Positions 39,074-47,785 of a stretch of 64,000 bases of DNA are shown here, piece after piece. The notes beneath the pieces were generated by a model. The model saw only the letters and a program-made list of their open reading frames with translations. It did no database searches and had not been told where the DNA came from. The position numbers were made by a program, and so were the translations under genes. The stretch spans positions 438,234 through 502,233 of the forward strand of contig NZ_SRLH01000001.1 in NCBI RefSeq assembly GCF_004745595.1, read 5' to 3'. Each line of letters begins with the position of its first letter. Position 1 is the stretch's first letter. Origin of the DNA: Flavobacterium humi (GTDB lineage: Bacteria; Bacteroidota; Bacteroidia; Flavobacteriales; Flavobacteriaceae).

Positions 39074-40162
39074 ATGACTTCAAAAATAATTGCCAACGGA
39101 ATCGTTAGGGCTGTTTTGATATTGGCCGGGATAGCATTGGTTTTGCTTTTTATTTTCCAGATCCGGGCCGCTATCGCTTATGTAATCATTGCTTTAGTGC
39201 TTTCATTGGTAGGGAATCCGATAGTCCGTTTTCTTAAACACAGGTTGAAATTTAAAGATACTTTGGCCGCTATCACGACTTTAGCACTGTTCTTCCTTAT
39301 TATTATCGGTTTTGTTTTGATGTTTGTTCCACTCTTAATTTCTCAGGGAGAGAACCTTTCTTTACTCAATACCGCTCAAATGGAAGCCGATTACAGTGCT
39401 TTGAGCATAAAAATAGCAGATTATTTAGGATTGCATGATTTTGACCTGAAGCAATTGTTTGAAAAATCGGGGATTAATTCCAAAGCAGGCATAAACCTCC
39501 TATCCGGTTTTTTAAATTCCTGTGTCAATACCTTAAGTAGTGTTGGGGTTGGGATTGCTTCTGTCTTTTTTATTACATTCTTTTTGCTGAAAGACAAGAA
39601 AAAATTCAATACGGTCTTCAAATGGATCTTGCCCGATGCACATGAAGACAAGATTTTAGCTTCTTTGGACAAAACCAACCATTTGTTATCCCGCTATTTT
39701 ATCGGTATTATGCTGCAATTGTTCATCGTATTCCTATTATACCTGATTGTCCTGCTGATTTTTGGGGTGCAAAATGCTTTTATAATCGCTTTTTTATGCG
39801 GACTACTGAATATAATACCTTATATCGGTCCGCTTATTGGAACTTGCCTGGCGGTAGTTTTAACCATGATTGGCAACCTCGGAGGGGATTTTGTTTCGGA
39901 AACCCTGCCCACAACCCTTTATGTTATGATCGGTTTCTTTGTCGTCCAGCTCATTGACAACAATTTCAGCCAGCCTATAATTTTTTCGAACAGCGTCAAA
40001 TCGCATCCGCTGGAAATTTTTCTTATCATCCTCATTGGCGGGTATTTGTTTGGCATTGTAGGGATGATTTTTGCGGTCCCGGCCTATACCGTCCTGAAAG
40101 TGGCAGGAAAAGAATTCCTGCCTGAAAATAAAATAGTCCAGTTATTAACTAAAGATATTTAG
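39074..40162 (+). CDS. AI-2E family transporter
   Basis: A 362-residue membrane protein with about eight helices: two pairs at the N-terminus (residues about 8-75), then a soluble helical part and the conserved C-terminal bundle with FIGIMLQLFIVFLLYLIVLLI, LLNIIPYIGPLIGTCLAVVL, and the final HPLEIFLIILIGGYLFGIVG. PYIGP and LIDNNFSQPIIFS are the family hallmarks. Members include autoinducer-2 exporter TqsA and Na+/H+ antiporters; the cargo cannot be assigned here. Only 2 bp separate it from the next gene. Confidence 0.9.
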   Translation: MTSKIIANGIVRAVLILAGIALVLLFIFQIRAAIAYVIIALVLSLVGNPIVRFLKHRLKFKDTLAAITTLALFFLIIIGFVLMFVPLLISQGENLSLLNTAQMEADYSALSIKIADYLGLHDFDLKQLFEKSGINSKAGINLLSGFLNSCVNTLSSVGVGIASVFFITFFLLKDKKKFNTVFKWILPDAHEDKILASLDKTNHLLSRYFIGIMLQLFIVFLLYLIVLLIFGVQNAFIIAFLCGLLNIIPYIGPLIGTCLAVVLTMIGNLGGDFVSETLPTTLYVMIGFFVVQLIDNNFSQPIIFSNSVKSHPLEIFLIILIGGYLFGIVGMIFAVPAYTVLKVAGKEFLPENKIVQLLTKDI

Positions 40163-40164
40163 TT

Positions 40165-41343
40165 TTGAGTTTTAAAATATTAAATACTGATGTCCAGGAT
40201 TTTATAAACAGTTCCCTGAAAGTCAACTTTACAAAAACAGCACTGCTTAAAAACCCGTTTCCTGACATTCCCTGGAATGAGATTTTAAATCAGATTGCAT
40301 CAAAAAGCAAAGCACAGGAAAAACTCCCTACCTGGTTTTCGCAGGAAGGAATAATGTACCCCGGCAAAATTTCCATTGAGCAGACTTCTTCTGAAGTAAC
40401 TGCCAAGTACAAAGCTTCTGTTGTTTCGGGTGAAAGCCTGATTGACCTGACTGGAGGTTTCGGTGTTGACGACTATTATTTTTCAAAAAAAGTAAAAGAG
40501 GTTGTCCATTGCGAATTAAAGGCAGAGCTGTCTGAAATTGTCAGCCATAATTTCGATGTTTTAGATGCCGGAAACATTACCTGTATCCAAGGGGATAGTT
40601 TGAAAACATTACAAAAGCTAAACCGTCAATTTGATTGGATCTATATTGATCCTTCCCGGCGAAGCGATGCAAAAGGAAAGGTTTTCATGCTTCAGGACTG
40701 CTTGCCGAATGTTCCGGAAAATCTCGAAAATTATTTCCTTTTTTCAAAAAACATACTGATTAAAACCGCACCGATATTAGACATTACAGCTGGATTAACG
40801 GAACTAAAAAACGTAAAAACTGTACATATTGTAGCCCTGAATAACGAAGTGAAAGAACTTCTTTGGGAAATCCAACAAGGTTACACAGGCGGAATTTCGG
40901 TAAAAACGATACATTTCAGCAAATCCGGAGAAGAGAAATTTGAGTTCACACTTCATTCAAAACCTGAAAACATCACGTATTCACTTCCTAAAAAATACAT
41001 TTACGAACCCAACAGCGCGATCCTTAAATCAGGAGCTTTTGACTTGATTCCCAACGTTTTTGCTTTAGAAAAACTGCACCAGCATTCGCATTTGTACACT
41101 TCGGACCAGATTGTGGATTTCCCGGGAAGGGTTTTCAGATTGGCTCATTTCTTTGAATTCACAAAAAAGAACATGAAAGAGCACCTTCAGGAAAAAAAAG
41201 CGAATATCACCACGAGGAATTTTCCGGAAACGGTTGAGAATATCCGGAAGAAATTCAAAATAAAAGACGGTGGGGACACGTATACTTTTTTTACAACAGA
41301 TGCAAATAACAATAAAATTGTTTTAATTTGCGCCAAAATTTAA
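40165..41343 (+). CDS. THUMP-like SAM-dependent methyltransferase
   Basis: A 392-residue protein with a Rossmann-like SAM domain in the middle: DLTGGFGVDDYYFSK is motif I and IYIDPSRR the catalytic-loop motif IV, which together suggest RNA or tRNA methylation. The C-terminal part (about 310-392) looks like the THUMP-like RNA-binding domain of this family. The start appears to be TTG at 40165, 2 bp after the AI-2E gene stop, since the N-terminal MSFKILNTDVQDFIN is what homologues have. The target is unknown. Confidence 0.84.
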   Translation: MSFKILNTDVQDFINSSLKVNFTKTALLKNPFPDIPWNEILNQIASKSKAQEKLPTWFSQEGIMYPGKISIEQTSSEVTAKYKASVVSGESLIDLTGGFGVDDYYFSKKVKEVVHCELKAELSEIVSHNFDVLDAGNITCIQGDSLKTLQKLNRQFDWIYIDPSRRSDAKGKVFMLQDCLPNVPENLENYFLFSKNILIKTAPILDITAGLTELKNVKTVHIVALNNEVKELLWEIQQGYTGGISVKTIHFSKSGEEKFEFTLHSKPENITYSLPKKYIYEPNSAILKSGAFDLIPNVFALEKLHQHSHLYTSDQIVDFPGRVFRLAHFFEFTKKNMKEHLQEKKANITTRNFPETVENIRKKFKIKDGGDTYTFFTTDANNNKIVLICAKI

Positions 41344-41348
41344 GCCTT

Positions 41349-41921
41349 ATGAGAATTTTAGTATTGTTTCTTTTTTTAGCATTTCAGCCATTGGTTTTCG
41401 GACAAAAGCCTTGTCAATATACCACGAATGTAACGGATAGTTTAGGCACGCTTAAAGAAACAAAAAGCTGCCTGGTGTATGAAAAAGTGTTCGGGAATAC
41501 AGCCCAATTAATTTTTTTATCTTTAATTTCAAATGACGGCATGCCGGTGTTGCATTTGCAGGTTATCCAAAAAAGCAACGATTTCATATCACCAAAATGC
41601 ATTGACAAAAATTCAAGAATCTATTTTCAGCTGTCTAACGGTAAGATATTCACTTTGGCAAATTCTTCAGAAAACGAATGCGGCAGCCTGGTTTACAATG
41701 ATACCGAAAAATTAAACAACCGTTTATTAAATGCTTATTTTTTATTTCTGAAAGATGATTATCAGGACTTTAAAAAATTTCCAGTAACCATGATGCGTAT
41801 AAAATACGACTCAGAATCAATCGATTATATTTTACCAAAAGAACTTCATGCGGAAAAAGTGGAAGGAGTTTTTGAACCTGAGGACTTCTTCATCAATAAT
41901 TATCCTTGCATTGAAAACTAG
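41349..41921 (+). CDS. Uncharacterised secreted protein
   Basis: A 190-residue protein started at 41349 (MRILVLFLFLAFQPLVFGQ, a signal peptide ending FGQ). The mature part is beta-rich with four Cys (CQYTT, SCLVYE, PKCIDK, ENECGS) that could form two disulfides, and another Cys near the end. No domain is recognised. It begins 5 bp after the methyltransferase gene, and its stop overlaps that of the convergent VanX-like gene within the palindrome CTAG. Confidence 0.6.
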   Translation: MRILVLFLFLAFQPLVFGQKPCQYTTNVTDSLGTLKETKSCLVYEKVFGNTAQLIFLSLISNDGMPVLHLQVIQKSNDFISPKCIDKNSRIYFQLSNGKIFTLANSSENECGSLVYNDTEKLNNRLLNAYFLFLKDDYQDFKKFPVTMMRIKYDSESIDYILPKELHAEKVEGVFEPEDFFINNYPCIEN

Positions 41922-42595
41922 TCACATTTCCAGGTAAAATTAGACAGTTTTTCTTTCCTGGAACCTGTTAGGTTGTAATGCCACCATTCGGAATCCAGAG
42001 CTTCGAAATCATGTTTGAGCATGATTTTTTTGAGCAGCTTCCTGTTTTTAAGGATTTCCCTTTCCAGGTTTGTATTGCTATGACTGGATTCCGGTCCGAA
42101 AAAATCAAAAGGCGTTCCCATATCCAGCTCTTTCCCGTCCTCGTCCACCAATGTTATATCAACCGCTCCGCCCCTATTGTGTATGGAACCCTTTGAAGGA
42201 TTGGCAACATAATTGGCATCGGGAACAATAGCCCACATTTTTTTTTGTACATCGAGAGGCCTGTAACAGTCAAATATTTTTATACGATAGCCCTTTCTTT
42301 TAAAATGTTTGTTGGCTTCCAGTAATGATTTAACAGTTTTCAGCCTTAAATAGCACGCCTCACAATCGTAAATCTTCGCTTTCAGGAAATTATCTTCGGT
42401 GGCATACTTCATATCCAAAACAAAATCAGAACTGTAATCCTTCAGGTTCACAAATACGGAATCATTTACTTCAATGGTATCCTGGGCTATATCCGGCAAC
42501 GGGATCATTTTTTTATTGGCATTCCAATGAAAGGAATTAAAAGCCAAAGCGCTGTTGATGATTAAAAAGGGTAAAATGAAAAACTGCAATTTCAT
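41918..42595 (-). CDS. VanX/DdpX-like D-Ala-D-Ala dipeptidase (M15D)
   Basis: A 225-residue exported protein with a signal peptide (MKLQFFILPFLIINSALA). The zinc site of family M15D is visible: SIHNRGGAVDITL (His and Asp ligands), the catalytic Glu and last ligand in DSEWWHYNLTG, and the Arg of IKIFDCYRPLD. VanX-like enzymes split D-Ala-D-Ala; without vanHA nearby the role is probably recycling murein dipeptides rather than vancomycin resistance. It shares its stop codon bases with the convergent gene. Confidence 0.9.
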   Translation of the reverse strand: MKLQFFILPFLIINSALAFNSFHWNANKKMIPLPDIAQDTIEVNDSVFVNLKDYSSDFVLDMKYATEDNFLKAKIYDCEACYLRLKTVKSLLEANKHFKRKGYRIKIFDCYRPLDVQKKMWAIVPDANYVANPSKGSIHNRGGAVDITLVDEDGKELDMGTPFDFFGPESSHSNTNLEREILKNRKLLKKIMLKHDFEALDSEWWHYNLTGSRKEKLSNFTWKCD

Positions 42596-42742
42596 CGAAA
42601 TGGGATTATATTTCAGGAAAGATACAAAATATAACCGTTTTTATTTTCATCCCGTTTCTGTTCACTCCTAAATGGCTCTCTAATTGTCCTTATCCGTAAT
42701 ACTATGAATGTATTTGAAGTTAAGAAAAATTTCAATTAACGT

Positions 42743-43378
42743 TTAAGGCAGGATCGTATTAGGCGGCAATGGCGCTTCCCTATTATAAACCATTATATCT
42801 GCCACCTGCTGTGCGATTTCAGCTCCATCAATTTGGTCCACCAGATACAATGCCCCGTCAATACCAGATGTGACGCCACCAGTAGATACGATATTCCCAT
42901 CCGCTACAAAGCGTACATTTTTGATAAAATCAATATCGGGATATTGCTTTTGAATATCCTCGAGTGCTGCCCAATGTGTTGTCGCTTTTTTAGTATTGAG
43001 CAACCCTGTCTTGACTAGAAAATAGATCCCAACACAAACCGACATAATGGTTGCCCCTTCACTTTGCGCTTGCTTTTTTATCCACGTTACCAACTCATCT
43101 GAACCGCTACCGTAGGGCTCTGGGCTTCCCTCCGGCATAATTTGCCCGGGAATCACAAGAATATCCGGCTTGGGGCAATTGCTAAGTGTATATTCCGGTA
43201 TTATACGAACTGCCGAATGTTCGCTTTCAATAACCCCGGCCGATTCTGCAACTGTAAATACCCTGTACTTATTATTGTTATAACGATTTGTCTTTATGAA
43301 CACATCAATTGGGCCATTCATATCTATTACCTCTACACCTGGATAAATCAAGATAGCTACGTTTACGTTATTTTCCAT
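42743..43378 (-). CDS. DJ-1/PfpI family protein
   Basis: A 211-residue protein of the DJ-1/PfpI superfamily of isonitrile-hydratase type: VAILIYPGVEVIDMNGPIDVF at the start, PDILVIPGQ, and the nucleophile elbow IMSVCVGIYFLVKTGLLN with its Cys, then ATTHWAALEDIQ and STGGVTSGIDGALYLVDQ. GATase-like fold; no AraC DNA-binding part. Relatives include isonitrile hydratase InhA and other hydrolases. The start is at 43378. The upstream 43379-43811 stretch has no solid gene. Confidence 0.88.
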   Translation of the reverse strand: MENNVNVAILIYPGVEVIDMNGPIDVFIKTNRYNNNKYRVFTVAESAGVIESEHSAVRIIPEYTLSNCPKPDILVIPGQIMPEGSPEPYGSGSDELVTWIKKQAQSEGATIMSVCVGIYFLVKTGLLNTKKATTHWAALEDIQKQYPDIDFIKNVRFVADGNIVSTGGVTSGIDGALYLVDQIDGAEIAQQVADIMVYNREAPLPPNTILP

Positions 43379-43414
43379 ATAACTTGAAGTTTAGTTAAAA
43401 GATTCTTTTTTACC

Positions 43415-43603
43415 TTATATTATATTTTTCTCAAATGCACATATTGCAGACTTAATGTCGTAGAATGATGGGTTCTGGCAAATGGCGCACACAGCTAATT
43501 TATAAAAAGCGGGATTTATTAACAAGGGTATTTTTACGGGTTTTATACCTGATTCGAAATATATGGACCAAGACAAGTTGTATGCCTTCCGGTCAGATTG
43601 CAT
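43415..43603 (-). CDS. Doubtful small ORF (62 codons)
   Basis: A minus-strand frame of 86 codons if started at a TTG (43675), or 62 from the first ATG (43603). The product has hydrophobic patches and three Cys (LAVCAICQNP, SAICAFEK) but no signal or family I know. It is on the same strand as the PfpI gene, 36 bp upstream. It may be a decayed gene or chance; the rest of 43379-43778 shows nothing else. Confidence 0.2.
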   Translation of the reverse strand: MQSDRKAYNLSWSIYFESGIKPVKIPLLINPAFYKLAVCAICQNPSFYDIKSAICAFEKNII

Positions 43604-43778
43604 TAAATAAAGTCCTGAAGTTGATTGGATGAGTTGATTTTTTAGCAAACTTTCATTTTGTAAAAAGTCAACCAATGATATGAATTACAGGTAAACAAAA
43701 AAATGAAGAATTTTGTTTTGCAAAGATCAATTATTACATCTTAAAAAGGCCAAAAGAGAAATACCGGAGTTATAGAAA

Positions 43779-43807
43779 CAAAAAAACCACCCGGTTAGAG
43801 TGGTTTA
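43779..43807 (-). terminator. Terminator of the tRNA operon
   Basis: Minus-strand stem AAACCAC / GTGGTTT with 9-nt loop and a T run, directly after tRNA-Arg. Confidence 0.8.
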
Positions 43808-43811
43808 ATCG

Positions 43812-43885
<74 letters not shown>

Positions 43886-43900
43886 ATTATGTCATTATTG

Positions 43901-43975
43901 TCGGGGTGGCAGGATTCGAACCTGCGGCCTCCTGCTCCCAAAGCAGGCGCGATAACCGGGCTACGCTACACCCCG
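43901..43975 (-). tRNA. tRNA-Pro (TGG)
   Basis: Minus strand: acceptor CGGGGTG / CACCCCG, discriminator A, anticodon stem CTGCT / AGCAG with loop TTTGGGA (TGG), T arm CAGGTTCGAATCCTG. 75 nt, without encoded CCA. Confidence 0.95.
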
Positions 43976-43987
43976 AGACAAAAAAAG

Positions 43988-44071
43988 CGGAGAGACAGGG
44001 ACTCGAACCCTGGCGACCGTTACCGGTCGACAGATTAGCAATCTGCTCCATTACCACTCTGGCACCTCTCC
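43988..44071 (-). tRNA. tRNA-Ser (GCT)
   Basis: Minus strand: acceptor GGAGAGG / TCTCTCC (one G-T), discriminator G, anticodon stem CAGAT with GCT in the loop, long variable arm (TCGACCGGTAACGGTCG), T arm CAGGGTTCGAGTCCCTG. 84 nt, the class II size of tRNA-Ser. First gene of the tRNA transcript. Confidence 0.95.
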
Positions 44072-44103
44072 TTTGCGTAAAGACTTAACCTTTTTTGCGG
44101 TTG

Positions 44104-44134
44104 CAAATGTAGGGCATGAAACCTTTATTACCAA
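44104..44134 (-). promoter_or_regulatory. Promoter of the tRNA-Ser-Pro-Arg operon
   Basis: Minus-strand TTG, 20-bp spacer, then TACATTTG (matches TAnnTTTG), 33 bp before tRNA-Ser. Confidence 0.65.
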
Positions 44135-44271
44135 CTTTTTTTTCCTCTTTTTTAGGTAAATTTTGATATAATTTTTAAAAGTGTTAAAAATCAACAGTAT
44201 ACAGCATTATTTTTTTTTGAATAAATGATAAATTAATTTCAAATTACGGTTAAATAATGTGATTCCATCCG

Positions 44272-44301
44272 TTTGAATTCTCTCTAAAATTAGTAAATTC
44301 G
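44272..44301 (+). promoter_or_regulatory. Promoter of the thiolase gene
   Basis: TTTG at 44272-44275, 18-bp spacer, TAAATTCG at 44294-44301 (one mismatch from consensus), 28 bp before the ATG. Confidence 0.5.
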
Positions 44302-44329
44302 CAAAAATAATTTTAGAAAATCATTCAAA

Positions 44330-45505
44330 ATGAAAAAAGTTGTTATCGTATCGGCTGTACGTACACCAATAGGAAGTTTTATGGGAGCTTTATCAACGGT
44401 TCCTGCACCGCAATTAGGCGCAATCGCCATTAAAGGAGCTCTTGACAAGATAAACCTGGATCCGGCTCTGGTTAATGAAGTATTCATGGGGAACGTAGTT
44501 CAGGCTGGCGTAGGACAAGCTCCTGCCAGGCAGGCGGCTATTTTTGCAGGTCTTTCCAATGAAGTGGCTTGTACCACTGTGAATAAAGTTTGTGCTTCAG
44601 GAATGAAATCTGTGATGATGGGCGCACAAGCCATCATGTGCGGAGATGCAGAGATTGTAGTAGCGGGTGGAATGGAAAACATGAGCATGATCCCACATTA
44701 TGTACATTTGAGAAACGGTGTTAAATTCGGGCCAACCAGTATGGTGGACGGAATGCAAAAAGACGGACTGACAGATGTTTACGATAACAGCGCCATGGGA
44801 GTATTCGCAGATATGTGTGCTACCGAATATAATATTACAAGGGAAGACCAGGATAATTTTGCCATCCAATCGTATGAGCGTTCCGCAAAAGCATGGGAAG
44901 CAGGTAAATTTGACAACGAAATCGTTCCGGTTTCTATCCCACAAAGAAAAGGAGATCCTATCGTGGTTTCCAGAGATGAAGAATACACGAATGTGAAACT
45001 GGACAAAATCCCAACTTTAAACGCTGTATTTACAAAAGATGGAACGGTTACGGCTGCCAATGCATCTACTATCAATGACGGAGCTGCTGCGATGATCCTG
45101 ATGAGTGAAGAAAAAGCTTTAGCGATGGGCTTAAAGCCGCTTGCGTACATTAAAGGATATGCTGATGCCGCACAGGAGCCAAAATGGTTTACAACCGCTC
45201 CTGCAAAAGCATTGCCAATTGCCTTGAAAAAAGCCGGTATTGCCACTTCCGATGTGGATTTCTTCGAATTTAACGAAGCTTTCTCTGTGGTAGGTTTGGC
45301 CAATACCCAAATTTTAGGCCTGGACGGCAGTAAAGTAAACGTAAATGGAGGCGCTGTTTCCCTAGGACATCCACTGGGTTGCTCAGGAGCCAGAATTATT
45401 GTAACTTTAATAAATGTCCTGGAACAAAACAATGCTAAAATTGGTGCGGCAGCTATCTGTAATGGTGGTGGCGGCGCTTCGGCAATTGTTGTGGAAAGAG
45501 CCTAA
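44330..45505 (+). CDS. Acetyl-CoA C-acetyltransferase (thiolase)
   Basis: A 391-residue thiolase. The acyl-accepting C88 is in NKVCASGMKSV; the second half has NEAFSVVGLANT, NVNGGAVSLGHPLGCSGARI with the catalytic His and Cys, and ends CNGGGGASAIVVERA. The start VSAVRTPIGSFMGAL is typical. The biosynthetic type (degrading or making acetoacetyl-CoA) is favoured by the VNGGAVSLGHPLG pattern, but it cannot be separated from the beta-oxidation type from sequence alone. It acts alone here, with no enoyl-CoA hydratase next to it. Confidence 0.93.
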   Translation: MKKVVIVSAVRTPIGSFMGALSTVPAPQLGAIAIKGALDKINLDPALVNEVFMGNVVQAGVGQAPARQAAIFAGLSNEVACTTVNKVCASGMKSVMMGAQAIMCGDAEIVVAGGMENMSMIPHYVHLRNGVKFGPTSMVDGMQKDGLTDVYDNSAMGVFADMCATEYNITREDQDNFAIQSYERSAKAWEAGKFDNEIVPVSIPQRKGDPIVVSRDEEYTNVKLDKIPTLNAVFTKDGTVTAANASTINDGAAAMILMSEEKALAMGLKPLAYIKGYADAAQEPKWFTTAPAKALPIALKKAGIATSDVDFFEFNEAFSVVGLANTQILGLDGSKVNVNGGAVSLGHPLGCSGARIIVTLINVLEQNNAKIGAAAICNGGGGASAIVVERA

Positions 45506-45520
45506 TTTTAAGAAAATACC

Positions 45521-45604
45521 TAGCCCTGATTGAAGCGGAAATCCTTTTTGTTTTTTCTTTAAAAACAAAAAGATTGCAGCGAAAAGCAGGAAATAGCTTC
45601 AAAT
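45521..45604 (+). repeat. Interspersed element R2
   Basis: Left arm TAGCCCTGATTGAAGCGGAA then ATCC; a perfect 12-bp hairpin CTTTTTGTTTTT / AAAAACAAAAAG with loop TCTTT; right arm GATTGCAGCGAAAAGCAGGA followed by AATAGCTTC. Located 15 bp after the thiolase stop, where it can act as its terminator. It shares both arms with R1 and R3. Confidence 0.85.
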
Positions 45605-45675
45605 AAAAACAAAAATGATGGATTTTGGATTGTAACTAATCCGGAATTCATCATTCCAAATTTAAAATAACCTGA

Positions 45676-46437
45676 ATGTTCGGAGTTTGTAATTTAGCCA
45701 ATATTCCTTTGCGATTAGAGCCGAGTGACCGTAGCGAATTAGTTTCGCAGGTCTTGTTTGGAGAACATTTTACTGTTTTGGAACACAATCCGAAATGGTC
45801 AAAAATCCAGTTGGCGTATGATGGCTACGAAGGATGGATCGATAGTAAGCAGTTTCAGGAAATTACTGAAAACCAGTTCCAGCAACTCTCAAAAGACAGT
45901 ATTGTACTGAATAACGACCTGATTGAATATATCACTTCGCCTGATAATTTGCTGATGCCTATCCCTTTGGGGGCTTCGCTGTCTTTTCTGAACCATGAGG
46001 CGATCAATACCGAAAATTTTTTCTTTGAAGGGTTGAAAACCAGTGGGATCAAACCCAAATCAAATCTTATCAATACGGCGTTTATGTACCTGCATACACC
46101 TTATTTATGGGGCGGAAAAACTCCTTTTGGCATTGATTGTTCGGGTTTTACTCAAATGGTTTACAAACTGAATGGCTACAAGCTTTTGCGGGATGCCTCG
46201 CAACAGGCAAACCAGGGAGAAGCCTTGAGTTTTATCGAAGAAAGCGAACCGGGAGACCTGGCTTTTTTTGACAATGAGGAAGGCAATATCATCCATGTGG
46301 GTATTATTATGGAAGATAATTATATCATTCACGCCAGCGGGAAGGTCCGTATTGACAGGCTTGACCATCTCGGTATTTACAATGCGCAGCTCAACAGGCA
46401 TACTCATAAACTACGGGTAATCAAAAAAGTTATATAA
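45676..46437 (+). CDS. NlpC/P60 cysteine peptidase with SH3-like domain
   Basis: A 253-residue protein. Residues about 1-60 form an SH3b-like domain (LRLEPSDRSELVSQVLFGE, WSKIQLAYDGYEGWID); the catalytic NlpC/P60 domain (about 130-253) has C155 in FGIDCSGFTQ, H207 in NIIHVGII and H219 in YIIHASG. It lacks a visible signal peptide, so it is probably cytoplasmic and processes murein peptides, as YkfC does to dipeptides (gamma-D-Glu-diamino acid). With the VanX-like dipeptidase and Ala-Glu epimerase in this window it would make a recycling route (inference). Confidence 0.88.
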   Translation: MFGVCNLANIPLRLEPSDRSELVSQVLFGEHFTVLEHNPKWSKIQLAYDGYEGWIDSKQFQEITENQFQQLSKDSIVLNNDLIEYITSPDNLLMPIPLGASLSFLNHEAINTENFFFEGLKTSGIKPKSNLINTAFMYLHTPYLWGGKTPFGIDCSGFTQMVYKLNGYKLLRDASQQANQGEALSFIEESEPGDLAFFDNEEGNIIHVGIIMEDNYIIHASGKVRIDRLDHLGIYNAQLNRHTHKLRVIKKVI

Positions 46438-46473
46438 AAAAAACGTTCGCTTAATAAGGCGAACGTTTTTTTT
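46436..46473. terminator. Bidirectional terminator
   Basis: AAACGTTCGC / GCGAACGTTT 10-bp perfect stem with 8-nt loop, A and T runs on the two sides, between convergent NlpC/P60 and TPR genes. Confidence 0.9.
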
Positions 46474-46488
46474 AAATGCTATTATTTC

Positions 46489-47760
46489 TTAATTTTTAGC
46501 TTTAAGTGCTTTGTATTTTTCGGTCATATCCAATGCGTTGTAAACATTTAGCAATGTTGACCTGATGTCTTTATCATTTGCGAAAAGCTGTTCGGCTTTT
46601 TCCAAATAAGGCAAAGCTGATTTGTACATGGCTTCGCGTTTTGCTTTAAGCGCATCGTATTTTTTATTGTCTGCAGCGGAAGTCCCTAGTTTATTCATGC
46701 TTTCTACAATGTCTTTTTCATTTGAAAGTTTCAAAATAGCCAAATTAACGTAAGCATTTTTATAGTTAGGATCGATTTCAATCGCTTTTAGGTAATTTTT
46801 TTCTGCTTCTGCGTCTCCGCCTTTGAATTTAGAAGAAATAACACCCAGGTTGAAGAACAATTCCGCATCGTTAGGCCTTTTTACCAACGCTTCTGAAATT
46901 AGCTTTTTGTATGTAGCGTAATCTTCCGTTTTTAGGTATAGATCCGCTTCGGCGAGAAGCAACGAAGTGTCATCCGGATTAAGCGATCTCGCATCGGAAA
47001 TTGATTTTTTTGCCGACGGGATATCGTTTTTCATGATATAAATCCTGGCAATATTAGTATAGATTTCACCTCTTTTAGATTCTACTTTTTCCACTTTTGG
47101 ATCTGAATGCGTACCTATTTTCACAGCATTGTTCATAGCCGCCATAGAAGGGAAAACCTGCTCCTGGTCATTAAGCTTGCTCTTGGCTACATAGTTGGTC
47201 GCTTTCCCGGAATAATTCATTTCTTTCAGCTTGTTGTAATAATCCAGGGCCAAATCAAAGTCCTGCGCATTGGAAGCTGTTCCCGCAGCATAGTACAACA
47301 TGATGGTATCCTTTTTGTCTAAAGTATAGATCTGATACAGTTTTAGCGCACTTTCCTTGTATTTTTTTTCATTATTGTCTGCAACGGCGCTATTTCTAAG
47401 TTCTCCTATCACTTCCTGCAATGAGGCCTGCGCTTGAGCCGTGTATTTTGATTTTCCTGATTTTTTTTCAACTTCCATTAAATCATTATACGCTTTTGCA
47501 GCCTCACCAAGGTTTTTGTCTGCCTCTATTTTCTTTTTGGAAAGATCAAAGTATGTATTCCCTTTTAGGAAATAAAATTGTGCTTTTTGAGAGTCGTCAG
47601 CATTTGCAATTAATGATTCTGCCTGGGTCAAGGCAGTTTTTGCTTCTGCAGGATTTCCTGCTTTCAAAGCTTTTTCAGCTGCTTTTAATTCGTCTTTCTG
47701 CGCAAATGTCGACACAGAAAAAATCAATGAAGAAGCTATTACTAAATTTTTGATTTTCAT
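46489..47760 (-). CDS. TPR-repeat secreted protein
   Basis: A 423-residue protein with a signal peptide (MKIKNLVIASSLIFSVSTFAQ). From about residue 22 on it is a chain of tetratricopeptide repeats, for example AQFYFLKGNTYFDLSKK, IYTNIARIYIMKNDIPSAKK, AELFFNLGVISSKFKGGDAE and AYVNLAILKLSNEKDI. It has a helical C-terminus. Such proteins scaffold complexes in the periplasm. It follows gyrA with 25 bp between, on the same strand, as in several Flavobacteria, so it is probably co-transcribed with it. Confidence 0.85.
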   Translation of the reverse strand: MKIKNLVIASSLIFSVSTFAQKDELKAAEKALKAGNPAEAKTALTQAESLIANADDSQKAQFYFLKGNTYFDLSKKKIEADKNLGEAAKAYNDLMEVEKKSGKSKYTAQAQASLQEVIGELRNSAVADNNEKKYKESALKLYQIYTLDKKDTIMLYYAAGTASNAQDFDLALDYYNKLKEMNYSGKATNYVAKSKLNDQEQVFPSMAAMNNAVKIGTHSDPKVEKVESKRGEIYTNIARIYIMKNDIPSAKKSISDARSLNPDDTSLLLAEADLYLKTEDYATYKKLISEALVKRPNDAELFFNLGVISSKFKGGDAEAEKNYLKAIEIDPNYKNAYVNLAILKLSNEKDIVESMNKLGTSAADNKKYDALKAKREAMYKSALPYLEKAEQLFANDKDIRSTLLNVYNALDMTEKYKALKAKN

Positions 47761-47785
47761 TATGTAGGTATTTAATAGATTTTAA

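Noticed and set aside
41918..42595. VanX-like gene as a vancomycin-resistance locus
   Set aside because: No vanH, vanA or vanRS partner is near, and Gram-negatives are intrinsically protected; recycling is more likely.
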